NCBI RefSeq assembly: GCF_035582795.1
Contig: NC_134368.1
Location: 4,029,501-4,093,500, forward strand
Length of the DNA: 64,000 bases
Reading direction: 5' to 3'
DNA from: Mycteria americana
Lineage: Eukaryota > Chordata > Aves > Ciconiiformes > Ciconiidae
The first letter of the stretch is position 1. Each line of letters begins with the position of its first letter. This document shows positions 38,167 to 64,000 of this stretch, one piece after another. The position numbers and the translations under genes are program-made. Below the pieces are notes generated by a model. The model made no database searches and was not told the DNA's origin. It was given only the letters and a program-made list of their open reading frames with translations.

Positions 38167-38199
38167 ATTGTTTGCCACTTCACACACAACTTGTGAGGC

Positions 38200-40990
38200 T
38201 GCCGTCTGTTTTGTAAGATGAGGGGGATGCGTCTCAGCTTTTGAAGCCTCTCTGGAGCAAGGAAAATTTTCACGTAGAAGTTGGCTGGAGAATTAAATCA
38301 CCTAACTTACCTGCTCAGGGAGTGGAGGCTGCAAAGAAGGATCCAAACAGCTCTCCTCTGCTTTTTTTGGGGAGGGTTGCTGCAGTTCATGCACCTTGGT
38401 TTTCCCGTTTAAGAAGACAGGTGCTTTTAGAGAAGGCTGTTTGTACAACTCTTGCCATACGCCATTTCAAGCGACTCTGTCCGTGGGCATTGGGACTGTT
38501 TCCCTTGCTGTGGAGCTGCGTTCGGATTTCTTGGAGAACCCTTGCTGGCGTGTTGAGGAGTGTCTGCTGGGAATTCGGCTTCCTCGCCTCTTCCTCCTCC
38601 TTGGTCCTGCCTCTGGGCAGCCAGTTCTGGTAAGACCCTTGCTTTGATCTTTGGGGTTGCGTGTTGGGTGTGTCAAGGTGACACCTCCTGTTCCACCACC
38701 CCAGAGACTAAAGGTGACCTCCCAGGGTGCGGGGGTAGGTTCAGACAGTGCCGAGAACCACCGCATCTGCGGTCCTCTGGTGAAAGGGGCAGGTAAACCC
38801 CTCTCTTGCTCACAGCGATGTCTGGATCTGTGCCGGGGTCTTGAGGAGTGGGAGGTTTATGAAACCGTTGCCAGAGGGAATGCTTTGAAGGGCTCTACTG
38901 ACAGTGCCACAGTGAGACTGAGGCCATCAGACCATATCAGGAAAGGTGGACAGGATCTGGGGACAGTTTCCAGACCTCGTTTTGGAGCAAGCATAGGTCC
39001 TGGTCTAGAGGATGCCCACCAGGGCAGGTCATAGGAAGCGCAGACGGCAGGTTCAGGATGAGCACGGGCAGGGTGGTTCTCGATGCAGCGTATAGCTGAG
39101 CTGCGGAAGTCGGTCTCCTCAGGATGTTGTGGTTGCCAAAGAGGAACTGGACAAGCTCTGGGCAGAGAAATGCACCAAGGGCTTTTAAGCAGAGGTCCGA
39201 GTTGCAAACTGTTGCAAGCTAGTAGAGCTTTTGGGAGAAGTAGGGCCATACGCAGCTGTGGCTGAGCGGTGGCAGGCTGGGAAGGAAGGGACTGGATGTA
39301 ACCAGGTGGACACCATGAGCAGATGTGTGCTGAGGTGGACAGCATGCACCAAGCCCGGCACACTGCTCACGCTGCTTCTTCCATGATCCAGATTGTCTGG
39401 TTGAATCAGATCCTGGGATCCTGCACAGAAAAGGGAGTTGGGCCACCTTTGCCACCCTGGCTTCAGCTCCGGTGTGCAGGCACCAGCTGTGGTTGCTCAC
39501 CAGGTACCGCTCCTCGTCTGCTGAACAGCTTTGGGCTTGGCCTGAGCTGCAGAAAAGAGATGCCGACGTCACCCAGACTGCCGCCGTGCCCGGCTCCGGC
39601 TCACCCCTCGCTGCCGAGGGAGCCCTAGGGCTGAGCTGGCCCGCGGCGTATGCCTTTTGGGGACGAGTAAGAAGCTTTTGAGCAGCGTGATGGAAACAGC
39701 CCTTTTCAGTAGTGTTACATGCCCTCTCCACGCTGCCTTTCACAGAAGAGGCTCCCAAGGGCTCTGCTGTGTATTCACAGCCGAGACATCCCACTAGCTC
39801 TCCTCGCTTTCTGCTTTCCCAGCTGGAGCTCTTGACTTACAACCCCGGTATATGACACGCAGTCAGGGCTCGCTATTGACGATGCTCTGAACTTCAGGCG
39901 GTGAAGTTCGGCAAGTTCATTTTTTAACAAAAAAGAAGGCAACGCTTTTAGAAAGAAGGGTTATTTTTATTCAGAGAGGTTATGCTTTATCTCGTATTGG
40001 CACCAACCTCATTTATATGCTTCCTGCGTTTGCCCAACAGGATCTTAAAATTATACAAACTAAATTTGGCCCATCTCTTTGCCCTTTTTTCACCACAGCA
40101 ACCAGAATGCGGCAAATTCTTACTGAAATTATTACACCTTTTTTGAAGGTCAGCTGCTTATCCTTTTGGTATCGAATTAATGCCTGAGGATTGCGGTGAG
40201 CTGAGATTAACGTGGTGGAGGTGAAAAGCACCGTGGGTTACCGGATTGCAGTTACACGCTCGGCCGTGCTCTAGGTTTGTTAGACATCAATTAATGTTCC
40301 ACCTAGGAACCTCTGTCGTGTCACAACGGGAGCTGTTATGGCATAATATAGTCCGGGAGTCTGGTTTCCTCTTCAATGTCATCCTGTTGATCGTTGCTTG
40401 CACCCTTCTTTATGGTCACCTCAGTTTTTCTGCTGCCTGGATGGCTACTGCTGTAGTTGTTAGCTCAGCATCGGTAAACGTAGGGTCAGAGTTTAAAGAA
40501 TAGGATGCATCAGCACTTAAATTACGTTGTGATTTACAGGGGAGGTGAAGATTGGGTCTGACTGTATCCTCGACCCTTGTTTCTTTCTGTCTCTCCTCCT
40601 AAACCTCCTGTCTTCGCTCCCATTTTGTTGTGTCCATCCTTTCTACTGAGCTTGCAAGATCATTGGAGAACTCGAGTATTTTCATCTGCCCTCACTGGAA
40701 GAGGAAGTTTGGATCCAGCTGAATCTCTGAGGCCTTGTGAAGGGGAATGGGACTTCTTTCTGCTGTCCACCTGCCCCTTCCCCTGTCAGAGGAATACCTG
40801 AGCTCTGCAAGGGACATCTCTCCTAGCTGTCCTCCAGTGTGTGTTGAGCTCAGAAACACCTGATTCCATGGCACTTTATGGTAGTGCTGTTTATGTGGCC
40901 CAGAGAGCAGCCTCCCTTCAAGCGACCACCTTGAGCCTCCTGGAGACGGCTAACGAAGGAGGAGCTGGAGGAAGGGAACCAGGAGGCCTA
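38200..40990. other. Intergenic spacer between MAVS and PANK2
   Basis: No gene, RNA or interspersed repeat is recognised. Open frames are under about 195 codons, unrelated to known families and overlapped on the other strand. GC and CpG content rise after about 40.95 kb, where the PANK2 CpG island begins. Confidence 0.55.
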
Positions 40991-41105
40991 GGCCCCGGCC
41001 CGGCCCTGCCACCGCGGGAGAGCCGTGGCCGTGGGGCGCAGGCCCGGCATGGTGGGGGGCCGGGGAGCCGCAGGGAGGGGATGAAGGAGGCCTCGCTATC
41101 TGCAT

Positions 41106-41124
41106 ATGCAAATCGCATGCAAAG
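41106..41124 (+). promoter_or_regulatory. Paired octamer-like motifs
   Basis: A perfect POU/octamer motif ATGCAAAT (41106-41113) is followed 3 bp later by ATGCAAAG (41117-41124), about 140 bp upstream of the CCAAT cluster. The function is inferred from motif identity only. Confidence 0.4.
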
Positions 41125-41265
41125 CAGCCCCCTCCCCCCCGCGCGGCCCACTCCAACTGGGCCTACTGCGGTCTTCCTTTCAGCCCCTTTCTGCGTTGCC
41201 ATAGTGACCCGGCCTGTCAGTTCTGCCTGCCTTCTCCCGCCCCGACCGGGCAGCCGCCTCGCGTC

Positions 41266-41514
41266 ATTGGGAAGCTGTCGTGTCATTCTCTTTCCAAAGG
41301 AAACCCATAGGTCGACGCTACCGCATACCGACCCGCCCCGCGGGCGCCTTAAGCCCCGCCCCGTACCGAGCTCGCGCATTCGATTGGGTAGCCGCGCTTG
41401 TCAGTAGCCGAGGCCGAACGCGAGGGGGAGGGCCTGGCGCCCCGCTGCCGTCCAATCCGTGTCTCCCATTGGCGAAGCCGCCTGTCGCTCCGTCCGGCGG
41501 AGGGCGCGGATTGG
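41266..41514. promoter_or_regulatory. Cluster of five CCAAT/ATTGG boxes
   Basis: ATTGG occurs at 41266-41270, 41383-41387, 41468-41472 and 41510-41514, and CCAAT at 41452-41456. This density is typical of an NF-Y-driven, TATA-less housekeeping promoter. The last box is about 170 bp before the first in-frame ATG of PANK2. Confidence 0.65.
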
Positions 41515-41683
41515 GGGCCACCTCACGGTCTATCCCGCCCCCTCGGGGCCGGGGGCGCGCGCGCCGCGCGGGGGGCCGTTTGGCGCAGGCGCGCTGGAGG
41601 CGGTGGCTGCGGCGGTGGCGGCTGTGAGGAGCGCGGCGCGGCGCGGCGGGGCGGGCGGCCCATGGGGCCGGGCCGCGCTGCGG

Positions 41684-57692
<16,009 letters not shown>

Positions 57693-59975
57693 CTCGGCGC
57701 AGGTTCTGTACGTTGGACCTACGAGGTCGGGGCGCTTCCTGGGTCACGAAGCCCGCGTTTCGCTTCAAAGCGTCCGTTCACCGACTGTTAAACTAATTGT
57801 GGGTGACCTCATCAGAGAAGGAGAGGACTGTTGCGTTTCTGTCTGTAAACAGTTGAAATCAATCTTCAATTGCAGCGCAGGTTTGTTCAGGAGGAGTATA
57901 TCCGCAAATACGCTGACCGAAGGTGGCGGTTGTCTGTCTGTAGGGCGTTTGGTCGCTGACACCAAATAGCCCTTTTTATGTAGTCTTCTACATCTGTTTA
58001 ATGGTGGTGATATAATAGAAGACTTGCGCTCTATTCCCTCCATCAAGATTCCTTTGAGTGCTGAATGTCAACCATTTCACAGTTTATAGAGTTCAGCTGC
58101 AGCGTTTTATGTTCCGCAAATGAAAGGCATCGCGGTCTCATTATGTCGTAAATTGTCTGTAAAGGGGAAAGAACAGCGGCACAGCCCCGGCATGTAAAAA
58201 CCGTATGGACCACTTCTGTCTCCTCTGACCCGTACCGTGGCCTGTCAGACAGCGTTCTGCTGGCAGAGAGGCTTTAATCCTGTTACCGCAGATTCTTGGC
58301 TGTGTACGCTAGAGACGAAAGGTAAGGCGCAAGTCCCATGTCTCGGGTTGATCCCCATTTCAGCCCGTAATGCTTCTATACGGACCACAACGCCGATACG
58401 CCGTAGTGCTGGCATAGCGTCAGGAGTGTCTGTCGGCCTCTGACCTTGAGATCTGCTACAAGCAAACGTGAAGATGAAATAGCGGGGGGTTTTGTTTGGT
58501 TGGTTTTTTTTCTGTATTGTAAAACTTGGCTGCTTATAACTATACCAAAGAGATTACTTTTTCTTTCAGCCATACACTTGGGATCTTCTCTGTAATGTTC
58601 CATTTTATGTTTCTTAGTTGCTAAACTATTGTTTCCGGAGGAAACCTCTCCTTCCCATATGCATGCTGTACTCTTCTCTGTTTTCTCTCTGCGTGCCGTC
58701 TTGCATACAGCCTGCAAACTGGGTTGCTGCAGTTTGCAACCCCTAAAATTTCTGAAGGCGTTTAAATTTCTAAAAAATTTCTTACGGCACACTGAATACG
58801 TGATCTCTCAGAACAACAGAGATGCCGATAGTGGGCAGCAGTTTAAAAAAGAAAAGCAGCCCGCATACGGTTTGTAATCTGCCCTTCCTCCCGCGTGTCT
58901 CTGCTTTTGCCCTGCTCTTTGCAGAAATTCTTCCCAGGCTTGGATCTTGCGTTGGGAAACGCCCGAGATCTTTAGCGAGAAGAGCGTTCGTGTTCTCTTT
59001 GCCGTGCTGCTAGCACCAGTTGTTTCGGTATAACTGCTCTCCAGTCAGGGAGCGTGGAAGAGCTGCTTTTCTGAAGAGCCATCAGCGCCTTCCCTTGATG
59101 ATATCAGTTAAACGGAGATATTACTTCAGAGTCTTCTCTGCAATACGGTGCTCTGGCTTTCCAGCTGGGCAGCGCAGCTCTGCGTCGAAGCCGTCCTCCC
59201 GTGAGCAGGGCGAAGCGGTCTTTGGTGAAACGCAAGCGCAGATCACTTCCCTTCATACTCGTCGGGGTTTATCCCCCCCAGACATTGGAACGGCTGCCAT
59301 CCTGACTCGAACACACCTTTTAAAGTCGTGGTTTCTTTTCAGATAAGGTGATTTTCAGCTCTCTGATCCCGATGCACGTTTGGATGGCTGAGCGCAGCGC
59401 TGGACAGCCCGTCCCGCTTTGGTAGCTTGCAGTTTGGCTGCAGTAACGCGCAGTAGAGGTGCGGTAGCAGCGCAGCAAATCGTGTCCGGCTCTACCCCTT
59501 GCTGCAGCCCGAGATCTGAGTACTTCCGAGGTGCTCTGCAGCTTGCTGGGTTCTTTGTGTGGGACCTTGCCTCTCTTTTGGGTCTGAAAAGGGGAGAAAC
59601 TACGACTTTGGAAGACGTACTCCTTGCTAGACTAGATCCCGTGTGGTATTTCTCTTAAAGCCTGCCCTGTCAGCTCTGCTGGGTAGGTGTTCCAGGCAGC
59701 AAGCACGGCATAAAGCAAGGCATTTTCTAAACTTCAGGTAACTGTGGGCCTGGAACTTCCTGAACACATCCCGTAATTTGACAACAACAATAAAATGGGG
59801 GGGAAAAAAAGAGAGTAGCGTTCACGTGAAAGGCAATCTTTGCTGCCTGCTGTCTGCGGAAGAAAATTCTTGTGCTTTTCCTGCAGCGTAGCGGAGGTTT
59901 CGGTCGCATCCCGCTCTGTGTTCAGTATAACGTCGTACTTTTAGAGGTAAGGGGTTTGAGCAGGATAACGCAGAG

Positions 59976-60142
59976 TTGTAGCGTGGTTTGGGTTGGAAGG
60001 GACCTTAAAGATCACCCAGTCCAACCCCCTGCCATGGGCAGGGACACCTTCCACCAGACCAGCTTGCTCAAAGCCCCGTCCAACCTGGCCTTGAGCACTT
60101 CCAGGGACGGGGCATCCGCAGCTTCTCTGCGCAACCTGTTTG
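59976..60142 (-). mobile_element. Short CR1 LINE 3' fragment
   Basis: GTGGTTTGGGTTGGAAGGG continues into a CR1 3'-end complement through CCAACCCCCTGCCATGGGCAGGG to CTTCTCTGCGCAACCTG, where homology stops. This is a different CR1 subfamily from the two longer fragments. It lies within the presumed PANK2 3' UTR in antisense orientation. Confidence 0.92.
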
Positions 60143-60938
60143 GGATCTGTTGCATGTGAGACCTCGTCTGTTCTTCATCTCTTGTGAAATCCCATGAAAG
60201 AGACAATACCCCAAGTAGGGGTATTATTAAAAACAACTCCACTTTCCAGTTGCCGATTGTAGGTTTTCTAGACTTAACCCTTTCTCTACCATATAAAATG
60301 TAAGATGCCGCATGTCACCGGCTGCCGTTTCAGCCAGGTCACCCACCCTCATGGCCCAAAACTCGGGGTTTGACTCCTGGAAAAGAAACAGAAACACACG
60401 CTGGCTTTTTGAAACGTCCTTGTGCCCAGGACCTGCTGAGCTCCCTGGGGTGATGCTTCAGTGCTGCGCTGGGCTGGGCTTACCAGGTTGAATCAGTCCC
60501 AGGGGTTTTATACAGCCCACGTCGGTGTGGGGAGGGTACGTAAGCTGCCTCTGAATCCTTGTAATAGGCAGAAGAAGGGCTATTTTTTTATTTAATAGCA
60601 GTAGCCTTTGGGAGCTGAAGACTGACGGAAGGAAGGAACTCCCTTGAGAGGATTGTGTTAGGCAGCGGGCAGCTGCGGAGAGCTGAGAAACCTTGACGGA
60701 GCCAAGGGGCAGCCCTGGAGCAGCCTGGTCTACGAGAAGTCCCTGCCCTGAGGTGCTGGAGGAGGTGCCAGGCTGGTGGCCCTGGGAGCAGCGTCCCGCG
60801 GGTTTTCCGGTGTTCGTCCTGCGCGCTTGTGCGTGTAACTCCTTTCTCTGTGGATTTTGTGTAGTCTGGTGTCCAGCACCAAAGTCCCTGATGTATTGTG
60901 TGTGAAGTTTTTGTAAATTGTTTTTTTTTTTTCCTTGT

Positions 60939-60944
60939 ATTAAA
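60939..60944 (+). terminator. Candidate distal PANK2 poly(A) signal
   Basis: ATTAAA in TTGTATTAAAATATT, followed by a T-rich stretch, is the last plausible plus-strand signal before the convergent gene. Confidence 0.5.
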
Positions 60945-60984
60945 ATATTACAGTTATTTTTATATGCTTGAAACTCTTCTCTTG

Positions 60985-60990
60985 TTTATT
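60985..60990 (-). terminator. Minus-strand AATAAA, alternative end of the convergent gene
   Basis: TTTATT on the plus strand reads AATAAA on the minus strand, only about 40 bp beyond the PANK2 signal. If used, the convergent transcript's end would abut or overlap that of PANK2. Confidence 0.25.
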
Positions 60991-62740
60991 TCTTCGTCTC
61001 ATTCTTCCTAGCGGCGGAGCAGAGGGAGGAACATTGATCTAAACATCTCTTGATGTGATTTCACATGCCGGTGAAATGGGTGTAAATAAGTCCTTCCTGT
61101 TGATTTTTAGCTTATTAAAAATAACTCGGCAATTCCTTGATCACTCTTCACTCCCTGCATGTTCTGGGCTCTGGAAATCAGCTGCATTTCAAAGCACGCT
61201 AATGGAAGGGAGAAAAAAAATTTAAAATCCACTATTTGCCTGTTGCTGGTAGTGCGGATCCCTTCTCGACGCTCGGTCCCCCCCGGCTGGTAACGCTGTT
61301 GCCCAGGTTGGGGAGCCAAAAACGGGCTTCTAAACCAGGTTTGACTAAAACCCGGGCGCGAGGACAGGTCTGTGCTCCTGGGAGGAGGATTTGTGCACGG
61401 CTGGGGTTGGCTCTGAGCTTGGTTTTGCAGCTTGGCTTTAAAGGCCGGAGGTTTTCTGAGGGCTATTGCCCGGCTTCGTTAGCAGCAGCAGGCTCCCAGC
61501 ACCGCCGAGTCCAGCGAGGGGGGGGTTCTAGCATAATTTCAAGGCAAATTGCAGCATTTTAGGGTTCGATGAAAGACTTTTGGTGGCAGGTGACGATCGG
61601 TGCCTTGGAGGCCCTTTGGCCTTTCAGGTAGGGATGGGGGGTTGGATTGGAGGCGAAAGCGAGGCTTCTCGCCAGAGCAGGAGCCGTGGGGGGGGGAAGT
61701 AACAAAAAAATAATTGTGTTGTGCGTCTTGGTGCTAGATCCAGACTGCGGCTCGGCCAGACCCTCCGCGGCTTTGTCCCACCAGCGGGAATCTTCACCCA
61801 GCGAGCTCGTGGTGCCCGTGAGTGTCTGGAGCTTCCAGGAGACGGCGAGGAGGGCAGCAAGAAGGTCGCTCCTTGCCTTTCCTTCTGGAGAAGGTGGTGC
61901 AGGACATCTCCGGGGGGGACCTGTCCCCAGCACCCAGCTCGGGGTGCAGGCAGCACTAGAGGGCAGCAGCCCTCCGCGCTGGGCAGGGACAGGGGGACGG
62001 CGGGACAGGGGGACGGCGGGACAGGGCAAGGTGGGAGCCCTGCTGCCTCCACACCAGCTTTCTGCAGGGATCGCGACCTGGCATGGCCCCAGCGAAGCGA
62101 CCCAAATGGCGCCGGGCAGCGGTGGGGTGGAGGGATCCGAGAGGGAGGAAAAGGGGATTTTTTCCACCCGTCTCGTGAAGCCTGGAGGAAGAGCAGGGGT
62201 GAAACGAGGCGAGCGGGAGATGAGTTTCGAGGTGGAGCGTGGAGGCTGGCAGCCGATCTCCAAACCCCGTGGTCGGTGGGAGGTTGGCGTGAGCCCAGCC
62301 GGGCCTCGCTGCCTGCCCGCGGGCCGGCGTTGGGGCTGGGACGGTTCTTTGGAGGAGAAACCTCCTTTTCCCGAGCGGGGCAGCTCCCGCCGTGCCCGGG
62401 ACGCGCGAAATCCCCCTCGGCCGGGGATGTCCAGGGTGCGTGGGGCAGCGAGCCTGCCCCACCGGGGTGACTGCCCCGATCGGCACCGGCCGGGAGCAAA
62501 GCTCCGCTCCGGGCCAGGGGATGCAGCCGCTGCAGGGAGACGGGGACAACGGGACCCCCCCAGCCCCTTTTCCAGGCTCCCCAACCAAGAAGGGGCTGGG
62601 GCCGGAGCGGCACAGCGGGTCCCGGCCCCGCTGGGGACGTCCCCAGGGTGACGCAGGGCTGAGCACCGAGGGACGCTCCCTTTGTCCCATGGCCGCGGTC
62701 TCGCAGGTGCAACCTCCCCCCTGCAAACACACCCCCGCTT
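60990..62740. other. Spacer between convergent genes, GC-rich, no gene recognised
   Basis: From about 61.6 to 62.7 kb the DNA is GC-rich and open in several frames on both strands (up to about 368 codons), but the translations are Pro/Ser/Gly/Arg-rich with no domain, as expected of GC-driven spurious frames. It contains a 16-bp tandem repeat at 61989-62027. Confidence 0.5.
61989..62027. repeat. 16-bp tandem repeat, about 2.4 copies
   Basis: ACAGGGGGACGGCGGG is repeated at 61989-62004 and 62005-62020, followed by a partial copy. Confidence 0.85.
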
Positions 62741-62754
62741 CCAAAAAACCTGCT

Positions 62755-62760
62755 TTTATT
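62755..62760 (-). terminator. Candidate poly(A) signal of the convergent minus-strand gene
   Basis: AATAAA on the minus strand within TGTAAATAAAAGC, with a G/T-rich downstream element. Confidence 0.5.
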
Positions 62761-62895
62761 TACATTTCAAGTCAAATCACATGCAAACTGTTGTTTTTTT
62801 TTTCTTTCCTCGTTTTTCCTTAAGAATAGTGTGATTAGCAAAAAAGATGCATTAGAATTTTAAAATAGCAATTAAATATACAAAAATATAGCTTA

Positions 62896-62940
62896 CAAAA
62901 AAAAAAACCCAAAAAACAAAAAAAACAGAAAAAAAACCAA
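62896..62940. repeat. A-rich simple repeat
   Basis: A runs interrupted by CCC and C/G units, inside the presumed minus-strand 3' UTR (U-rich in that transcript). Confidence 0.8.
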
Positions 62941-63097
62941 CCCAGCGACCGTTTTAAAAAATATTCTGCTGCAGAATTTGTAGTGTACAAACACGTCTAT
63001 GAGGCTCCACGCTCCATAAACAGTCTCGGGAGTCGCACAGTATTTACAGGAGGGGGGACGACACCCGGAGCTTTCCCAGCCCCGTGCCCACCCTGCA

Positions 63098-63163
63098 CCC
63101 GGGGGGGGGGCCGGGAAAGCCGCCGCCGTGTAATACTGACACCCCCCCCCCAAAAAAAAAAAA
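63098..63163. repeat. G-, C- and A-homopolymer cluster
   Basis: A run of about ten G, then a run of about ten C directly followed by eleven A, lie within about 65 bp. Such runs are prone to length errors in sequencing and assembly. Confidence 0.75.
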
Positions 63164-64000
63164 GGAATAACAGTTTTCAAGATGGAGGGGGACGCCGGGG
63201 CGTTTGCTACGGTGCCCGAATTCGCCCCATGAGGTGGTCAGAGAGGCGAGGGGGTGGCACAGCCCCCCAGCAGCTCTCGCACGCGCCGATGGCCGGGGTT
63301 GGGGTGTTTTGGCAAGGCAAAAGGCCGCCGGCTCCCGCGCCCCTCGCCCAGAAAGCCCCCGGGGCCAGGCTCAAAGTGATGGGGTGAACCCAAAGGGCAG
63401 GATTTTTGCCTGCCCCCCCCACCCCAGCAAGCCCATGTCGCGGTTTTGAGGAGGCGGCATCGGCCCCCGGCTCTCACCGCTGACGGTTACGCCAGGATCG
63501 TGCCCGTCGGGAGGGACTCACGGCCCCGCTGAGGTAGCGCATCGCGCCGAGGAGGGGGGCAGGCACCCCCGGGGAGGGCGAGCGGGGTGACCAAAGCCCA
63601 CGAGACCCCACGCAGCTACCACCCTGCCATCTCCCCGGGGCGACGCCGGCTTCCCCGCCCCGGTTAGCCCTTTCGGAGGAGCAGCGGGTGCCGAAGAGGC
63701 ACCCAACGGCGGCACGAACCCTGACGTCGCTGTGCCCGGGCTGCGAGACCCAATTTTCTAGGCGAAGCATAGAAATAACGGCGAAGAGGAGAACGGGGCA
63801 GGAACCAGCCGTGATGCTCCGGGGTCCCCCCCTGCATTTTGGGCATCGTTTTTGGAGGGGCGGGGGGGGCAGCGGGGCTGGGAAGCGTACCGGGGCGTTT
63901 GGGGGGGACGTCGTGGCGTTGCAGGAGGCTGTCGGGCGGCTCGATACTGCTCCGTCGTGCCCCACGCTGCTTCCCGGCGGACGTCGTGCTGGAGAAGGGA

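Larger units (their letters stand above)
35158..38185 (+). other. Putative MAVS 3' UTR
   Basis: No coding exon is visible after the MAVS stop. AATAAA signals occur at 36438-36443, 37247-37252 and 38161-38166. The last is followed within about 50 bp by a GT-rich CTGTTTTGT stretch and is the best candidate for the distal end. The first two could give shorter isoforms. A 20-T run lies at 36690-36709. The extent is inferred. Confidence 0.5.
57693..60965 (+). other. Putative PANK2 3' UTR
   Basis: After the stop codon there is no further coding exon. An AATAAA at 59786-59791 and an ATTAAA at 60939-60944 are candidate poly(A) signals. The second is preceded by a T-run and followed by a T/G-rich stretch. 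If the longer form is used, the UTR contains the CR1 fragment at 59976-60142. The first 2 kb is unusually rich in CpG for a 3' UTR. The extent is inferred. Confidence 0.5.
62740..64000 (-). other. Putative 3' UTR of a convergent minus-strand gene (RNF24 by synteny)
   Basis: A minus-strand AATAAA at 62760-62755 (TTTATT on the plus strand), followed on that strand by a G/T-rich TTTTTTGGAAGCGGGGGTGTG stretch, marks a plausible transcript end. Upstream of it on the minus strand is AT-rich, UTR-like sequence, then GC-rich sequence to the window edge. In human the gene convergent with PANK2 is RNF24, which makes it the expected neighbour, but no RING finger or other RNF24 coding exon is in the window, so the name rests on gene order only. 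Confidence 0.4.

Noticed and set aside
40841-41407. Plus-strand 188-codon frame before PANK2 as an extra coding exon
   Set aside because: It is not in the PANK2 frame, is open on both strands, and lies in the promoter CpG island.
61559-62730. Long open frames on both strands (up to about 368 codons)
   Set aside because: Frames are open on both strands over the same GC-rich DNA, with Pro/Ser/Gly/Arg-rich translations, no domain and no splice or start context. GC content alone explains the lack of stops.
63474-63965. Minus-strand 163-codon frame as an RNF24 exon
   Set aside because: It has two Cys close together (CPKC) but no RING-H2 spacing and no membrane segment. It is GC-rich UTR-like sequence.

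Overview
The window looks like nuclear DNA from a bird. Four CR1-family LINE fragments (the characteristic sauropsid retroposon) are its only recognisable interspersed repeats. Repeat content is low, introns are short, promoters are GC-rich CpG islands, and the two identifiable protein genes are vertebrate. A crocodilian or turtle cannot be excluded by eye, since both also carry CR1, but the compactness favours a bird.

Layout. About 1-29,670 has no coding exon I can recognise. It holds two CR1 copies and is probably the long first intron and/or flank of an unidentified minus-strand gene, whose first exon with a good splice donor lies at about 29,671-29,990. A CpG island (about 28.9-30.7 kb) looks like a bidirectional promoter shared by that gene and MAVS. 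MAVS runs on the plus strand: a non-coding exon ending at 30,353, then six coding exons at 31,015-35,157 encoding 637 residues with an N-terminal CARD and a C-terminal membrane anchor. Its 3' UTR may extend to about 38.2 kb. After a featureless spacer, a second CpG island (about 41.0-42.1 kb) with five CCAAT boxes starts PANK2, which has seven plus-strand coding exons at 41,684-57,692 (424 residues from the first in-frame AUG). Intron 5 carries the miR-103 hairpin. A poly(A) signal at about 60.94 kb is the likely PANK2 end. From about 62.74 kb to the window end lies what looks like the 3' UTR of a convergent minus-strand gene, probably RNF24 on synteny alone.

How the genes relate. MAVS is the mitochondrial outer-membrane adaptor for RIG-I-like receptors. 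PANK2 makes the first committed intermediate of coenzyme A, and the intronic miR-103 of the PANK family acts in lipid and insulin metabolism. The MAVS-PANK2(miR-103)-RNF24 order matches the human 20p13 arrangement, so it is old synteny rather than a new functional cluster.

I found no undescribed biological system. The observations most worth checking are a possible non-AUG mitochondrial presequence on PANK2, a pLxIS-like site overlapping a TRAF6-type site in MAVS, a strong internal start in MAVS, and the unidentified gene sharing the MAVS promoter. All exon boundaries were read by eye from frame continuity and GT/AG signals; no alignment was run.
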